Assembly: GCF_000296815.2 (NCBI RefSeq) | Contig: NZ_CAIT01000007.1 | Coordinates: forward strand, 1-64,000 | Source: Fibrisoma limi BUZ 3 | GTDB lineage: Bacteria > Bacteroidota > Bacteroidia > Cytophagales > Spirosomataceae | DNA: 64,000 bases | Direction of reading: 5' to 3' | Part shown: positions 42,482-51,894 of the stretch, one piece after another | How positions within the stretch are numbered: position 1 is the first letter of the stretch | Layout: every line of letters starts with the position of its first letter | Notes under the pieces: model-generated | Seen by the model: only the letters and a program-made list of their open reading frames with translations | What the model was told of the DNA's origin: nothing | Databases searched by the model: none | Translations under genes and position numbers: made by a program

Positions 42482-44269
42482 TTAATTAATCTTCAGCACG
42501 GCCATGAAGGCTTCCTGCGGAATCTCGACGTTGCCGACCTGGCGCATCCGCTTCTTCCCTTTTTTCTGCTTTTCGAGCAGTTTCCGTTTCCGCGAAATAT
42601 CACCACCGTAACACTTGGCCAATACGTCCTTGCGCAGGGCTTTCACCGTTTCGCGGGCGATGATCTTCTGACCGATGGCCGCCTGAATGGCAATCTCGAA
42701 CTGCTGACGTGGCAGCAGCTCGCGCAGCTTTTCGCAAAGTTTTTTACCCCACTCGTATGCTTTGTCGCGGTGCACGATCGCCGACAGCGCATCGACCCGG
42801 TCGCCGTTGAGCATGATATCCAGCTTCACCATGTTCGATTCGCGGTTGCCCATGAACTCGTAGTCGAGCGACGCGTACCCACGCGAGATAGTTTTCAGCT
42901 TGTCGAAGAAGTCGAACACGACCTCGGCCAGCGGCATCTCAAACTGAAGCTCCACCCGGTCGGCGGTCAGGTACACCTGGTTCTTCAGGATACTCCGCTT
43001 TTCCATACAAAGGCCCATAATGGCACCAACGTATTCAGCCTTACTGATGATCTGCGCTTTAATGAACGGCTCTTCAATCCAGTCAATCGAGCTGGGATCA
43101 GGCATATCGGCCGGCGCCGACACAATCAGCGTTTCGCCCCTGGTCGTAATCACTTCAAACCGCACCGACGGCACGGTCGTGATCACGGTCATGTCAAACT
43201 CGCGCTCCAGACGCTCCTGCACAATCTCCATGTGCAGCATCCCGAGGAAGCCGCACCGGAAACCGAAGCCAAGGGCCGCCGACGTTTCAGGTTCCCACAC
43301 CAGGGCCGCGTCGTTGAGCTGGAGTTTTTCCATGGCTTCGCGCAGGTCTTCAAACTCACTGGTATCCACCGGATAAATACCGGCAAACACCATCGGTTTT
43401 ACTTCCTCAAAACCCTGAATCGGCGAGCTCGCCGGTTGCTCAATGTGCGTGATGGTATCCCCCACCTTCACTTCCTTAGCCACTTTGATGCCGGAAATCA
43501 GGTATCCTACGTCGCCACACTCGATTACATCCTTCGGTTCTTTGTCAAGCCGGAGCGTACCGATTTCGTCGGCGAAGTATTCTTTGCCGGTCGCCATGAA
43601 CTTAACGCGGTCGCCCTTGCGGATACGGCCGTTCACGTTCCGGAAAATAACCTCAATACCCCGATACGAATTAAAGACCGAATCGAAAATCAGGGCTTGC
43701 AGCGGCCCGTTGGGATCACCTTTCGGAGCCGGAATACGCTCGACGATAGCCGCCAGAATTTCGGGAACGCCGATTCCTTCCTTGCCACTCGCCGGAATGA
43801 TTTCGTCGCGTTCGCAGCCGAGCAGGTCCACCATTTCGTCCTTCACCTCCTCCGGCATGGCACCCGGCAGGTCAATCTTGTTCAGGACAGGGATGATAAC
43901 GAGGTCGTTGTTCATCGCCAGGTACAGGTTCGAGATCGTCTGCGCTTCAATCCCCTGCGAGGCATCGACCAGCAGCAACGCGCCTTCGCAGGCGGCAATC
44001 GACCGCGACACTTCATAGGAGAAGTCAACGTGGCCCGGCGTATCGATCAGGTTGAGCGTGTAAGTTTCGCCTTGATACGTATAATTCATCTGGATGGCGT
44101 GGCTCTTGATGGTGATGCCCCGCTCCCGCTCCAGATCCATATCGTCCAGCAATTGCGCCTGCATATCGCGCGCTCCGACGGTCTTGGTAAATTCGAGAAG
44201 CCGGTCGGCCAGCGTACTTTTGCCGTGGTCAATGTGGGCGATGATGCAGAAATTCCGGATATGTTTCAC
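42482..44269 (-). CDS. lepA: Elongation factor 4 (LepA)
   Basis: A 595-aa translational GTPase that back-translocates stalled ribosomes. It shows the G1 motif [10 protein letters not shown], the switch region [15 protein letters not shown]3 DTPGHVDF, G4 NKIDLP, and later the EF-G-like domains. The diagnostic LepA C-terminal domain ([33 protein letters not shown]) is intact. Length and ends are those of the family. It is a housekeeping gene in a single-gene unit, with the convergent kinase terminator at its 3' end. Confidence 0.97.
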   Translation of the reverse strand: MKHIRNFCIIAHIDHGKSTLADRLLEFTKTVGARDMQAQLLDDMDLERERGITIKSHAIQMNYTYQGETYTLNLIDTPGHVDFSYEVSRSIAACEGALLLVDASQGIEAQTISNLYLAMNNDLVIIPVLNKIDLPGAMPEEVKDEMVDLLGCERDEIIPASGKEGIGVPEILAAIVERIPAPKGDPNGPLQALIFDSVFNSYRGIEVIFRNVNGRIRKGDRVKFMATGKEYFADEIGTLRLDKEPKDVIECGDVGYLISGIKVAKEVKVGDTITHIEQPASSPIQGFEEVKPMVFAGIYPVDTSEFEDLREAMEKLQLNDAALVWEPETSAALGFGFRCGFLGMLHMEIVQERLEREFDMTVITTVPSVRFEVITTRGETLIVSAPADMPDPSSIDWIEEPFIKAQIISKAEYVGAIMGLCMEKRSILKNQVYLTADRVELQFEMPLAEVVFDFFDKLKTISRGYASLDYEFMGNRESNMVKLDIMLNGDRVDALSAIVHRDKAYEWGKKLCEKLRELLPRQQFEIAIQAAIGQKIIARETVKALRKDVLAKCYGGDISRKRKLLEKQKKGKKRMRQVGNVEIPQEAFMAVLKIN

Positions 44270-44439
44270 GTAGCTAATTACGGTTTATAACGTACTATCC
44301 ATAACGTAGTTGCTATAGGTGTACATTCATAAAACACAAAATTAGACAAAAATGTCCGTTGCTATACTGCGAATGACGATTTAGGTTCAACAGCTTTTTT
44401 GGCCGATCCTTTGGATGAGCCAGACCAACATTCAACAAA

Positions 44440-44470
44440 AAACCGCGACATACCAGGTATACCGCGGTTT
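44440..44470. terminator. Terminator of the 44492 gene
   Basis: Arms AAACCGCG/CGCGGTTT (44440-44447 and 44463-44470) enclose a 15-base loop; read on the minus strand they end in a T run. The gap 44270-44439 shows no gene. Confidence 0.75.
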
Positions 44471-44491
44471 CTGATCTGCTTCTGGATTCGT

Positions 44492-44845
44492 TTATCGACG
44501 AGGTGGCTGGCTTTTAGCACCCTCCGACCGGTTGGCCGACTGCTTTCGGCGCATTCGATTCTCTTTACGCGTGGCCTTGTCGACCCCACGTGGTGAGCCC
44601 GAGCTTGTCAGTTCAGACTGGCGGGTACTGTCGCCGGGCACAATGCCCAGCATCCCCGACCCGACCGCCGTTACGGTCATGCTGTTCACATTGCTCGTTG
44701 GGGTATTTACGGTCTGTCCGCTATAGTAACCGGCTCCCGTTGAAGCCGTTGAGCCGCCACTCTGCCCACCCGTCATTGACTGAGCCTGAACAGAAAGCGC
44801 CCCCATAGACACCGCGATCGCTCCTATCATTATGCCTGCTTTCAT
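44492..44845 (-). CDS. Small exported hypothetical protein
   Basis: A 117-aa protein with a signal peptide (MKAGIMIGAIAVSMGALSVQA) and a low-complexity body rich in Gly, Ser and Thr (SMTGGQSGGSTASTGAGYYS). The tail is very basic (KATRKENRMRRKQSANRSEG). I know no family. Composition and a matched terminator support a real gene. It could be a cell-surface or matrix component, but this is only a guess from composition. Confidence 0.62.
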   Translation of the reverse strand: MKAGIMIGAIAVSMGALSVQAQSMTGGQSGGSTASTGAGYYSGQTVNTPTSNVNSMTVTAVGSGMLGIVPGDSTRQSELTSSGSPRGVDKATRKENRMRRKQSANRSEGAKSQPPRR

Positions 44846-45057
44846 ATCCGTGTTTATTTAGCGTCTGTTCTTTTATTAACCACCAGCGGAAGAGAAAGGC
44901 CAGCCATAGGAGTCGATCTGAGCGAATGGCACCTGGCACAGACAGCCTGTAAAACAAACAACGCCGGTCTCATCGCGGAGCCGGCGTGTCTAATTACACT
45001 TCATCAACAAACTAAAAACCAAATTTCGCGTTTTTATTCGAATTAATCGAACAAATC

Positions 45058-45220
45058 TGGCTGTAGGAGGGGGACTCGAACCACCCACGGTGCAGTTAGC
45101 CACAGTACAACATCTGGTGGTCAACCCCAGTCGCTCCGAAGAGCGGCATTATGCTGCGTTTATCCCGTTATCACCACCCCCGAGACAGGAGGGCACGTCT
45201 GCCAATTTCGACACCCTACA
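45058..45220 (-). ncRNA. tRNA-like RNA with a large insert
   Basis: Read on the minus strand, the ends form a seven-bp acceptor stem: TGTAGGG (45214-45220) with TCCTACA (45062-45068), then G and an encoded CCA (45058-45060). A T-loop-like GGTTCGAGTCC lies in the right place before the 3' arm. The start, TCGAAATTGGCAGACG, closely resembles a tRNA-Leu D arm. Next CCCTC-CTGTCTC-GGGGG can be drawn as an anticodon arm with a GTC triplet. Between that arm and the T arm lie about 85 extra bases, including a UUCG-capped hairpin (CGCTC/GAGCG). The total of 163 bases is about twice a tRNA. It may be an aberrant tRNA, a tRNA-derived small RNA or a decayed gene. A strong promoter lies upstream. Confidence 0.55.
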
Positions 45221-45280
45221 GTGTGAGAAAACTTCGCCAAATTATCCGCCGTATGACCTCGTTCGTTTAACTTGACATTG

Positions 45281-45288
45281 CAAAGTTA
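45281..45288 (-). promoter_or_regulatory. -7 box upstream of the tRNA-like RNA
   Basis: On the minus strand TAACTTTG matches TANNTTTG. A TTG lies 21 bases further upstream, at the usual distance of a -33 element. The predicted start is about 55 bases before the tRNA-like fold. Confidence 0.6.
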
Positions 45289-45395
45289 ATATAAACGCCC
45301 TATCTATTGCAAATTTTTTATGAAAATTTCTAAAAATTTAGAAAAACCATAAAAAATGACTATCATTGTTGACACTTCTCAAAAACCACGTAACT

Positions 45396-45875
45396 ATGTC
45401 GGAGAAAAATTTAGAAATTGATAATGTCGATCTGAAAATCTTAACCTTACTGATGCAGGACGCCAACATGCCTTACACCGAAATTGGTAAGCGTATCTTT
45501 GTATCGGGGGGTACGGTACACGTCCGGATGAAAAAAATGGAGCAGATGGGTATTGTAAAGGGCTCCCAACTGGTTATTGACTACACCAAACTTGGCTGGG
45601 ATATTAGTGCCTTCCTGGGAATATACCTCGATAAAAGCTCCCTGTACGAGGAAGTAGCGGTTGAACTGATGAAAATTCCGGAGGTGGTCAATATCCATTA
45701 TACCACAGGTGTTTACAGCATTTTCGCCAAGATTGTCTGCCGCGATACCCAGCACCTGCGCGAAGTGCTGCACGACAAAATCCAGAAAGTGCAGGGCATT
45801 CAGCGCACCGAAACCATCATTTCGCTGGAAGAGAGCGTAAACCGACCGATTCCGTTCGGGGAACTGAAGGAGTAA
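45396..45875 (+). CDS. Lrp/AsnC-family transcriptional regulator
   Basis: A 159-aa Lrp/AsnC regulator. The N-terminal HTH is IDNVDLKILTLLMQDANMPYTEIGKRIFVSGGTVHVRMKKME, with VSGGTVHVRMKKM as the recognition helix. The C-terminal RAM domain (ISAFLGIYLDKSSLYEEVAVELMKIPEVVNIHYTTG-VYSI) binds small effectors, often amino acids, and controls oligomer state. The ATG at 45396 (MSEKNLEIDN) fits the family start better than 45366. The gene is convergent with the royal-jelly-like gene with only six bases between stops. Targets cannot be told. Confidence 0.93.
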   Translation: MSEKNLEIDNVDLKILTLLMQDANMPYTEIGKRIFVSGGTVHVRMKKMEQMGIVKGSQLVIDYTKLGWDISAFLGIYLDKSSLYEEVAVELMKIPEVVNIHYTTGVYSIFAKIVCRDTQHLREVLHDKIQKVQGIQRTETIISLEESVNRPIPFGELKE

Positions 45876-45881
45876 TTTGCG

Positions 45882-46961
45882 TTATAGCTTCACCCGGTAC
45901 AGCCAGAACGGATACTCCACTTTATCCTGACCTTCGTTGAACTTCGGTAACCGCTCGTACTGAGCGACTGTTACGTACAGGTATCCATCTGCGCTGACCG
46001 CGTAGCTATCAGGCCAGCGCAGCCGCTCGTCGGTCACGACGGTTTCAAATTTTCCAGCCGGAGTATAACGACGAATGGTTTTGGCCGGCGAATCGCCCAT
46101 GTATACGTTGCCGGCCCGGTCGGCGATCATCCCGTGCGAAAACCCGGCGTCGCCCAGGTCCTCCACACCAGCCGCGACCTGTTCGGGTGCCAGAGTCGAA
46201 TCTGTCAGGAAGCGAGTCTGGATACGGTATAGCCGTTTTTTTGTGATGGGCCGGTAGTAGAGATACCTAAAGTCTGGCGTCAGCGCAATACCATTCACGT
46301 TGCTGGAAAAGGGCTTGCCGGACCGATCGCGAACCTCCTTGCCGTCGATCGTCATCACTACGTTCGGGTCGGCGGTAGTAGACGCGTGCTTCTGAAGCAG
46401 GCTACGGCTCTTCCCGGTTTTCAGATCAAGTACAACAAGGCACGCCCGGCTCGGGTCTGAAAGGTAGGCAACCTGCCGACGCGCATCCACCTGAACGTCG
46501 TTCAGCCCGGCCTGATTCAATGGCAGGTCGTTGAACCGATACACGCGGGTAACCTGATTCGTGCGGAGGTCAATACGAAGAAGTTTAACCCCGGCGGGTT
46601 TCGGTTTACCCAGATTTGGATTGGCCGGGTCGAGCGCCCACAAAATATCATCGTCGTCAATGAACAGGGCCTGTAAGCTGATGAAATGCTGCTGTGGAGC
46701 CGTTGTATCCCATCGGTTCCAGTCGGCATCCGGATACGGTCGGCGCTGCCCGTCTTTCGTCATTTCAACCAGCCCGTACTGGTACTGATCGGTCCAGTGC
46801 GGGAAGCTTACGAACATCCGGCCAGACTTCGAAATGGCCAGCCCAACCGGCTGATAGCGCCCGAACGAGTGAACTTTTTCGAGCACCCGACCGCCCGACT
46901 GAGCCAGGAGAACCGTTATGGCAACGCACCCGATCAGCAGCGTAAAAAGGCCCTTTTTCAT
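45882..46961 (-). CDS. Exported major-royal-jelly-type beta-propeller
   Basis: A 359-aa protein with signal peptide MKKGLFTLLIGCVAITVLLA and a six-bladed propeller of the MRJP/yellow family. The signature parts are GRMFVSFPHWTDQYQYGLVEM near the start, WALDPANPNL, RIDLRTNQVTRVYRF, LNDVQVDARRQVAYLSDPSR, VNGIALTPDFRYLYYRPIT and WPDSYAVSADGYLYVTV. Insect members include dopachrome-converting enzyme, but bacterial roles are unknown. The start at 46961 is chosen to put the signal peptide first. It is divergent from hslV. Confidence 0.83.
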   Translation of the reverse strand: MKKGLFTLLIGCVAITVLLAQSGGRVLEKVHSFGRYQPVGLAISKSGRMFVSFPHWTDQYQYGLVEMTKDGQRRPYPDADWNRWDTTAPQQHFISLQALFIDDDDILWALDPANPNLGKPKPAGVKLLRIDLRTNQVTRVYRFNDLPLNQAGLNDVQVDARRQVAYLSDPSRACLVVLDLKTGKSRSLLQKHASTTADPNVVMTIDGKEVRDRSGKPFSSNVNGIALTPDFRYLYYRPITKKRLYRIQTRFLTDSTLAPEQVAAGVEDLGDAGFSHGMIADRAGNVYMGDSPAKTIRRYTPAGKFETVVTDERLRWPDSYAVSADGYLYVTVAQYERLPKFNEGQDKVEYPFWLYRVKL

Positions 46962-47083
46962 GATGAAAAATGTCATCTTACAGAAGAAGAACCCTCATGA
47001 GCCGGTTTTGTTGACCATTTTTTTACAACATTGTGGACAAAATTTCGGAGCACCTTGTTATATAAGCCAACGTAATTCGATTC

Positions 47084-47623
47084 ATGCAACCTAAGATTCA
47101 CGCTACTACCGTTGTTGGCATCCGACACAACGGACAGGTTTCCCTCGGAGCCGATGGGCAGGCAACCATGGGCAATACAGTCGCCAAAAGCAATGTACGC
47201 AAGGTTCGCACCCTGATGGGTGGGAAAGTACTGGCGGGTTTTGCCGGCTCAACGGCCGATGCCTTCACCCTCATTGAACGGTTTGAAGAAAAACTCAACA
47301 GCTACGGTGGTAACCTGAAGCGGGCAGCCATCGAACTGGCTAAAGACTGGCGCACCGACCGCTACCTCCGTCGGCTCGAAGCGATGCTGATCGTGGCGAC
47401 TAAAGACGATCTGCTCGTTATTTCAGGTACCGGCGACGTACTGGAACCCGATAACGACATTGCCGCTATTGGCTCGGGCAGTATGTACGCGCAATCAGCG
47501 GCTGTCGCGTTAAAAAAACACGCAGCGAATCTGTCGGCAGAGGAGATGGTGCGTGAAAGCCTGCACATTGCTGCCGATATCTGCATCTACACCAATCATA
47601 ATCTGACCGTCGAGACGTTGTAA
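47084..47623 (+). CDS. hslV: ATP-dependent protease subunit HslV
   Basis: A 179-aa N-terminal threonine protease that forms the core of the HslUV (ClpQY) complex, a bacterial relative of the proteasome. A short propeptide MQPKIHA is cut to expose the catalytic Thr in [21 protein letters not shown]. The Lys in NVRKVRTL is also conserved, as is [17 protein letters not shown]. The C-terminal helix NHNLTVETL is typical. The unfoldase partner hslU is not in the following genes; in Bacteroidota the two genes are often apart. Confidence 0.94.
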   Translation: MQPKIHATTVVGIRHNGQVSLGADGQATMGNTVAKSNVRKVRTLMGGKVLAGFAGSTADAFTLIERFEEKLNSYGGNLKRAAIELAKDWRTDRYLRRLEAMLIVATKDDLLVISGTGDVLEPDNDIAAIGSGSMYAQSAAVALKKHAANLSAEEMVRESLHIAADICIYTNHNLTVETL

Positions 47624-47691
47624 CATTGGCTTGAAACCAGGGGCCTCTGTTCGCATACCCTGGTTTAATCCCAAAACCAACCGCTTTTATT

Positions 47692-47699
47692 TATATTTG
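47692..47699 (+). promoter_or_regulatory. -7 box of the kinase/regulator unit
   Basis: TATATTTG matches the consensus, 22 bases before the start of the membrane kinase. Confidence 0.55.
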
Positions 47700-47721
47700 C
47701 TACGTTTATATACGTCGCGTT

Positions 47722-49206
47722 ATGAATTTCATCCGTCAATTACTGCCTCGCACCACGAACCGACGCATTGCGTTGGGATTTGCGGTAGCCTTGGTGATGA
47801 TTGCGGTGGGCTTCCTGATGTCTTTCTACAGCTATACCCGCAATGGTGAAGATAGCACTGAAGTCCGGCGAACGTATCAGACGATGGGGCAGTTGGAAGA
47901 TATTCTCTCGACGGTTAAGGACCTCGAAACCAGCGTACGAGGGTATATGCTCAGTGATGACAGGTCGTTCCTGGAACCCTACAAAGCGGCCCTCATCTCG
48001 TTGCCCAAACGTATACAAACGCTTCGAAAAAGCTTGGCCGACAACCCTTTGCAGCAGCAGCGGGCCGATAGTCTCGCCTGGATGATCGAAGAAAAAATGG
48101 TGTATGCCAACCGTTTGCTTCGGGAAGCCGGCAATATGGATTCGCGTGTGCGGCCTATTTACCTGCGGCTGGGAAAAGTGAAAATGGATCAGATCCGACG
48201 GGCCGTCGCCACGATGATGGAAACCGAGCAGGCGCTGATGAAAGAACGAATGGCTCAGTCGGCCCGGTCGTATCGAAATACGCTGTTGATTATTTTTGCC
48301 CTGTCGGTGCTGACGTTCATCAGTTTGATCATGTCCTACACCGTGCTGGAAAACGAATTGGACCAACGGCAACGTACGGAAGACCAGCTCCGGTCGTATG
48401 AACAGGAACTGCGGGAGAAAATCCGGCAGTTGGAAGTGTCGAACGAAGAACTGGAACGTTTCGCCTTCGTGGCATCGCACGACCTGCAGGAACCACTCCG
48501 TAAGATTCAGTCGTTTGCGGACCTGATCACCGAACGTTATCGAACACTCCTCGACACCGACAGCCAGATGTTCATGCGTAAGATTACGCATTCGGCTGAA
48601 CGGATGTCCCGCTTAATCAAAGACCTGCTCAACTTTTCGCGGGTGTCGAACGAACGAACGGGCTTTCGGATGGTACGTCTGGGCGACATTGTGCAGCGGG
48701 TTCTGGACGATCAGGAATTGCGGATTAAGGGAATGGACGTCGACGTATCTGTAGATCGGCTGCCGGCTATTGAAGCGATACCGGTTCAGATGGACCATCT
48801 GTTTACGAACCTGGTGTCAAACGCACTTAAGTTCACGCGGCCGGGGGTTCGGCCGATGATCAGGATACGCGCGCAGATAATCGATGGCAGCCTGTATCCT
48901 GAATTAGTTCCGCAGAAGAGTTACGTAGAAATTACCGTCGAAGACAACGGCATTGGCTTTGACGAAAAATATTTAGACCATATTTTTAAGGTTTTTCAGC
49001 GACTGCACGGCAAAACTGTCTTTGAAGGCACCGGCATTGGTTTGGCTATCTGCAAACGGATTGTGGTTCATCATCATGGCCACATCACCGCCCGCAGCCA
49101 ACCGGATCAGGGCTCGGTTTTCGTGGTGGTTCTTCCCGAACAGCAGTCGACTTTAGACTATGAGCAATCAACTTCAGGCGAAACCTATTCATATTTTGCT
49201 GGCTGA
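47722..49206 (+). CDS. Membrane histidine kinase with CHASE3-like sensor
   Basis: A 494-aa kinase. Two membrane segments (about residues 17-38 and 187-207) bracket a helical periplasmic sensor of CHASE3/DUF type (VKDLETSVRGYMLSDDRSFLEPY is its hallmark). A coiled coil leads to the H-box ERFAFVASHDLQEPLRKIQSF with the phospho-His. Then come the N-box NLVSNALKFT, DNGIGFDEKYLDHIF and the lid GTGIGLAICKRI. This layout is close to the phytochrome-like kinases that work with single-domain Rcp1-type regulators. The regulator gene starts 47 bases inside its 3' end, so the two are translationally coupled. Confidence 0.9.
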   Translation: MNFIRQLLPRTTNRRIALGFAVALVMIAVGFLMSFYSYTRNGEDSTEVRRTYQTMGQLEDILSTVKDLETSVRGYMLSDDRSFLEPYKAALISLPKRIQTLRKSLADNPLQQQRADSLAWMIEEKMVYANRLLREAGNMDSRVRPIYLRLGKVKMDQIRRAVATMMETEQALMKERMAQSARSYRNTLLIIFALSVLTFISLIMSYTVLENELDQRQRTEDQLRSYEQELREKIRQLEVSNEELERFAFVASHDLQEPLRKIQSFADLITERYRTLLDTDSQMFMRKITHSAERMSRLIKDLLNFSRVSNERTGFRMVRLGDIVQRVLDDQELRIKGMDVDVSVDRLPAIEAIPVQMDHLFTNLVSNALKFTRPGVRPMIRIRAQIIDGSLYPELVPQKSYVEITVEDNGIGFDEKYLDHIFKVFQRLHGKTVFEGTGIGLAICKRIVVHHHGHITARSQPDQGSVFVVVLPEQQSTLDYEQSTSGETYSYFAG

Positions 49207-49624
49207 TGATGATGAGGACGACCGGTACCTCACTCGTGAAGCGTTTCACCAGCACTTTCCAGTCAGTAAGATGTCGTTCGTAGAGGACGGCGAAGAGCTT
49301 ATGGAGTTTCTGTGTTTTACTGGTCGCTACGCCAATGCCAGTCATAACCTGCCGGAGTTGATCCTGCTGGATCTGAACATGCCCCGAAAAGACGGCCGCG
49401 AAGCCCTGCGCGAGATCAAAGCCAGTGATCAGCTGCGCCACATCCCGGTGGTGGTACTAACGACCTCCGATGCTAAAGACGACATCGAAACATCGTACTA
49501 CAACGGAGCGAATAGTTTCATTACCAAGCCCTCAACGTTCCAGCGACTTAGCGAAGTGACCAAAGCCATCGGTCAGTACTGGTTCAACGTAGTCACTATC
49601 TGCGAGCACGAAGTAGAAGGATAG
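49160..49624 (+). CDS. Rcp1-type single-domain response regulator
   Basis: A 154-aa stand-alone receiver domain without an output domain. The acidic cluster is in LLADDDEDDRYL, the phosphorylated Asp in LILLDLNMPRKDG (about residue 73), then VVVLTTSDAKDD with the Thr and SFITKPSTF with the Lys. The C-terminal helix resembles cyanobacterial Rcp1. As it cannot bind DNA, it must signal by protein contact. The 47-base overlap with the kinase gene makes them a clear two-component pair. An inverted repeat directly follows the stop. Confidence 0.92.
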   Translation: MSNQLQAKPIHILLADDDEDDRYLTREAFHQHFPVSKMSFVEDGEELMEFLCFTGRYANASHNLPELILLDLNMPRKDGREALREIKASDQLRHIPVVVLTTSDAKDDIETSYYNGANSFITKPSTFQRLSEVTKAIGQYWFNVVTICEHEVEG

Positions 49625-49637
49625 TAAAGAGGAGACA

Positions 49638-49718
49638 GAATTCGGTTTACGGTTTTCAGTGGCAGAGGCCAGCACGAATTGCCGGAACGTCGGCCACCAA
49701 AAACCGTAAACCGAATTC
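49638..49718. terminator. Inverted repeat between regulator and PBP4 genes
   Basis: Arms of 26 bases (49638-49663 and 49693-49718) pair with two mismatches and include GGTTTACGG. It is between convergent genes and may end both transcripts, though T runs are weak. Confidence 0.7.
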
Positions 49719-49742
49719 CAGCCACCGTACCCCTCCCCTCTA

Positions 49743-51293
49743 TCACTTCCCCGTCAGGCCGACCAGCCCGGCCATTATCTTCTCCAACTGCGCCGTTACG
49801 GCCCGATTCTGTCCAGTCGTATATTTATTGACCAGTACGGCAAACGTCATCAATTCGCCGTCGGCTGCCGTGAAATACCCGGCATAGGCCCGCACCCCTT
49901 CAATCGAACCACTTTTGGCTCTGATGTTCCCGGCAGCCGCTGTTCCGCGGGCCAGTGATCGAACGGTACCGGTTTCGCCGACCACGGGGATGGTACCGTA
50001 AAACTGCGGAAACACCGATTCGCGGCTCATGGCGCTCAGAATTCCGGTCATATTGTCGGCTGTCAGTCCGCCGACTGTCGATAATCCGCTGCCGTCCTTG
50101 ATACGAAAGCCGTCCAGGTTCACTCCTTTTTTACCCCAGAACTCCGTGATCACCTTTATGGACGCATCCGTCGACCGAACCGTTTTGTCGAGCGACACGG
50201 CCGTTGTACGGAGCAGCGCTTCGGCGTAGAGGTTGATACTCTGAAAATTGGTTTGCTGCGCCAGTTCGAGCAGCGCCGGCGATTTCTGCTGATGCAGTAC
50301 CGTTCGCTTAGCCCCCACGACTGGTACCGTAGCGGGCAGCCCCCCTCCTATCGACGCTACCGGCCCCGACACGGCTACCCCATCACGCTGTAATTGGTCA
50401 CGCAGGGCAAAGGCGGCAAAATAGGCCGGATCAGGCAACGCCCCCTTGACACTGAATTCGCTGTTCCGCGCTGATGTGCTGAGTGGTACCTGCCCCGTCA
50501 GCCATTGCTGCGTGGCAAACGGGGCACCGTAGATGTTCACCTGATCGCCGGTTCCGGCCGCATCGGTTGTAACGCTGTTCATAAACGTCATGTACGGCAG
50601 GGCTGGGTCCGTGCGCAGCACACCGGCCGCTGCCCCGATTGTTCGACCGGGTTTGAAAAATACGCGGTACAGGTTTTCATTGATGTTAAGCGCGCTCAGG
50701 CTGGCTCCGTAATAATTACCCAGATCGCCATATGGCCACGTATCGGGCGTGGTCAGGTCACCGTACAGCGAGGCATCGCCCACAACGGAGCCCTGTACCT
50801 GCCGAATCCCCGCCTTTCGGACCGCATCTGACCAGATGGTCTGTACCGTAGCCAGGTCTGGATAGCCCGTGTATCGCCAGCTACCCAGCGATGGATCACC
50901 CGAACCCCGAATGTACAGATTGCCCGTCAGCACACTGTCTTTGATCGTGCCGTCGTATTCGAGCGTAGTTGTGTACGTATACGTACTACCCAGCACCACC
51001 AGGGCGGTGCCGGTCGTAATCAGTTTCAGCGTCGAGGCCGAGGGTAAACTTAGGCGGGCGTTGTAGCCAATCAATTCCTGTCCATCGCGGGCACGCCGAA
51101 CCGACAGCGCTACGGTGCCAAAGCGGGCGGCCGGTCCAGATTGAAAAGCTTCGACAGTAGCCAGCAGGCGTTGAGTCGCTACGGTATCGATGGTACCCGG
51201 CTGAACGGGCGGCAGGTCCTGGGCCGACGCAGACATGACCGTCCAGCTCAGAAACAGACTGACACAGAGCCAACGGAACGTGAACATGGGCAT
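49743..51293 (-). CDS. dacB: D-alanyl-D-alanine carboxypeptidase/endopeptidase (PBP4)
   Basis: A 516-aa class C low-molecular-weight penicillin-binding protein, trimming peptidoglycan cross-links. A signal peptide (MFTFRWLCVSLFLSWTVMSASA) is followed by the SxxK motif in PSASTLKLITTGTAL, the SxN-type QSINLYAEALL and the KSG motif in IRAKSGSIEGVRAY. The large insert between SxxK and SxN, usual in this class, is present. The ATG at 51293 is favoured over 51347 because it brings the signal to the N terminus. It is the last chromosomal gene before the prophage. Confidence 0.92.
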   Translation of the reverse strand: MPMFTFRWLCVSLFLSWTVMSASAQDLPPVQPGTIDTVATQRLLATVEAFQSGPAARFGTVALSVRRARDGQELIGYNARLSLPSASTLKLITTGTALVVLGSTYTYTTTLEYDGTIKDSVLTGNLYIRGSGDPSLGSWRYTGYPDLATVQTIWSDAVRKAGIRQVQGSVVGDASLYGDLTTPDTWPYGDLGNYYGASLSALNINENLYRVFFKPGRTIGAAAGVLRTDPALPYMTFMNSVTTDAAGTGDQVNIYGAPFATQQWLTGQVPLSTSARNSEFSVKGALPDPAYFAAFALRDQLQRDGVAVSGPVASIGGGLPATVPVVGAKRTVLHQQKSPALLELAQQTNFQSINLYAEALLRTTAVSLDKTVRSTDASIKVITEFWGKKGVNLDGFRIKDGSGLSTVGGLTADNMTGILSAMSRESVFPQFYGTIPVVGETGTVRSLARGTAAAGNIRAKSGSIEGVRAYAGYFTAADGELMTFAVLVNKYTTGQNRAVTAQLEKIMAGLVGLTGK

Positions 51294-51443
51294 AAAGTGA
51301 ACTAAACGGTAGTTAGGCGATTCGGGCTTCATTTCGTAAGTTTGCAAAAAGACTAAAAATAAACCTATAATTGTCTATAAATCAGTCTATTGTATAGTAT
51401 TTTTATGTGAAAAATAAAAACAATAGTAAAACATAGTCGATAA

Positions 51444-51749
51444 TTACGGATGTTTAGCCAGTTGTTCGCCCGAAATTTCATACACTTTACGTAGTGCCTT
51501 GCGGTCACCTGATTCATCACCGATTGAGCGCAAAGGGTCACCTTCCGCCCGTAGTAAGTACTCCGCTGAAATACGGCTTTCAACCAGACAGACCTTTTCG
51601 ATGGTGGAATAACTTGGTTTACGCTCCCCATTGATGATGTTGTAGAATGTGCCTGGAGGCATCTCGCAGGCCTCAGCCATTGCCTTGATTGACCAGCCAG
51701 CCGCCCTGATGGCAGTGTCGAGTCGCTTATTGATCGTATCGTGTTCCAT
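51444..51749 (-). CDS. Phage repressor-like HTH protein
   Basis: A 101-aa protein with an N-terminal HTH: RLDTAIRAAGWSIKAMAEACEMPPGTFYNIINGERKPS, of the XRE/Cro-C1 type (helices 2 and 3: IKAMAEACEM, GTFYNIINGE). It lacks a peptidase-type C terminus, so it is not a LexA-like cleavable repressor. Its position, facing away from all other prophage genes, with palindromic sites in the gap, makes it the likely lysogeny repressor. The start at 51749 is supported by the conserved N-terminal helix. Confidence 0.8.
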   Translation of the reverse strand: MEHDTINKRLDTAIRAAGWSIKAMAEACEMPPGTFYNIINGERKPSYSTIEKVCLVESRISAEYLLRAEGDPLRSIGDESGDRKALRKVYEISGEQLAKHP

Positions 51750-51778
51750 ACTACAATAGTACGTAATGATTAGCTATC

Positions 51779-51868
51779 TAATCAAATAGATTAAACAATC
51801 TCACAAAAAGATTAGGAATTTAATCAAAACGATTTGCAAATCTAATCAAAACGTTATAGTTTTGATTA
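51779..51868. promoter_or_regulatory. Candidate repressor operators
   Basis: Repeats of the half-site TAATC/GATTA fill the gap between the repressor and the first early gene. TAATC-N5-GATTA is at 51779-51793, AATC-N9-GATT at 51797-51813 and AATC-N5-GATT at 51822-51834. At 51843-51868 there is a perfect ten-bp-arm palindrome TAATCAAAAC-N6-GTTTTGATTA. A dimeric HTH repressor bound to several such sites would control both directions. Confidence 0.72.
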
Positions 51869-51894
51869 TCGATCAATTTAAAACTAATCAGGCC

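Noticed and set aside
42770-44290. Plus-strand frame of 506 aa over lepA
   Set aside because: Antisense of a highly conserved gene; rich in His/Arg/Asn as expected from a shadow frame.
45058-45220. tmRNA or 6S RNA
   Set aside because: Length is too short for tmRNA and no tag frame is seen; the D-arm and T-loop-like parts and encoded CCA do not fit 6S RNA.
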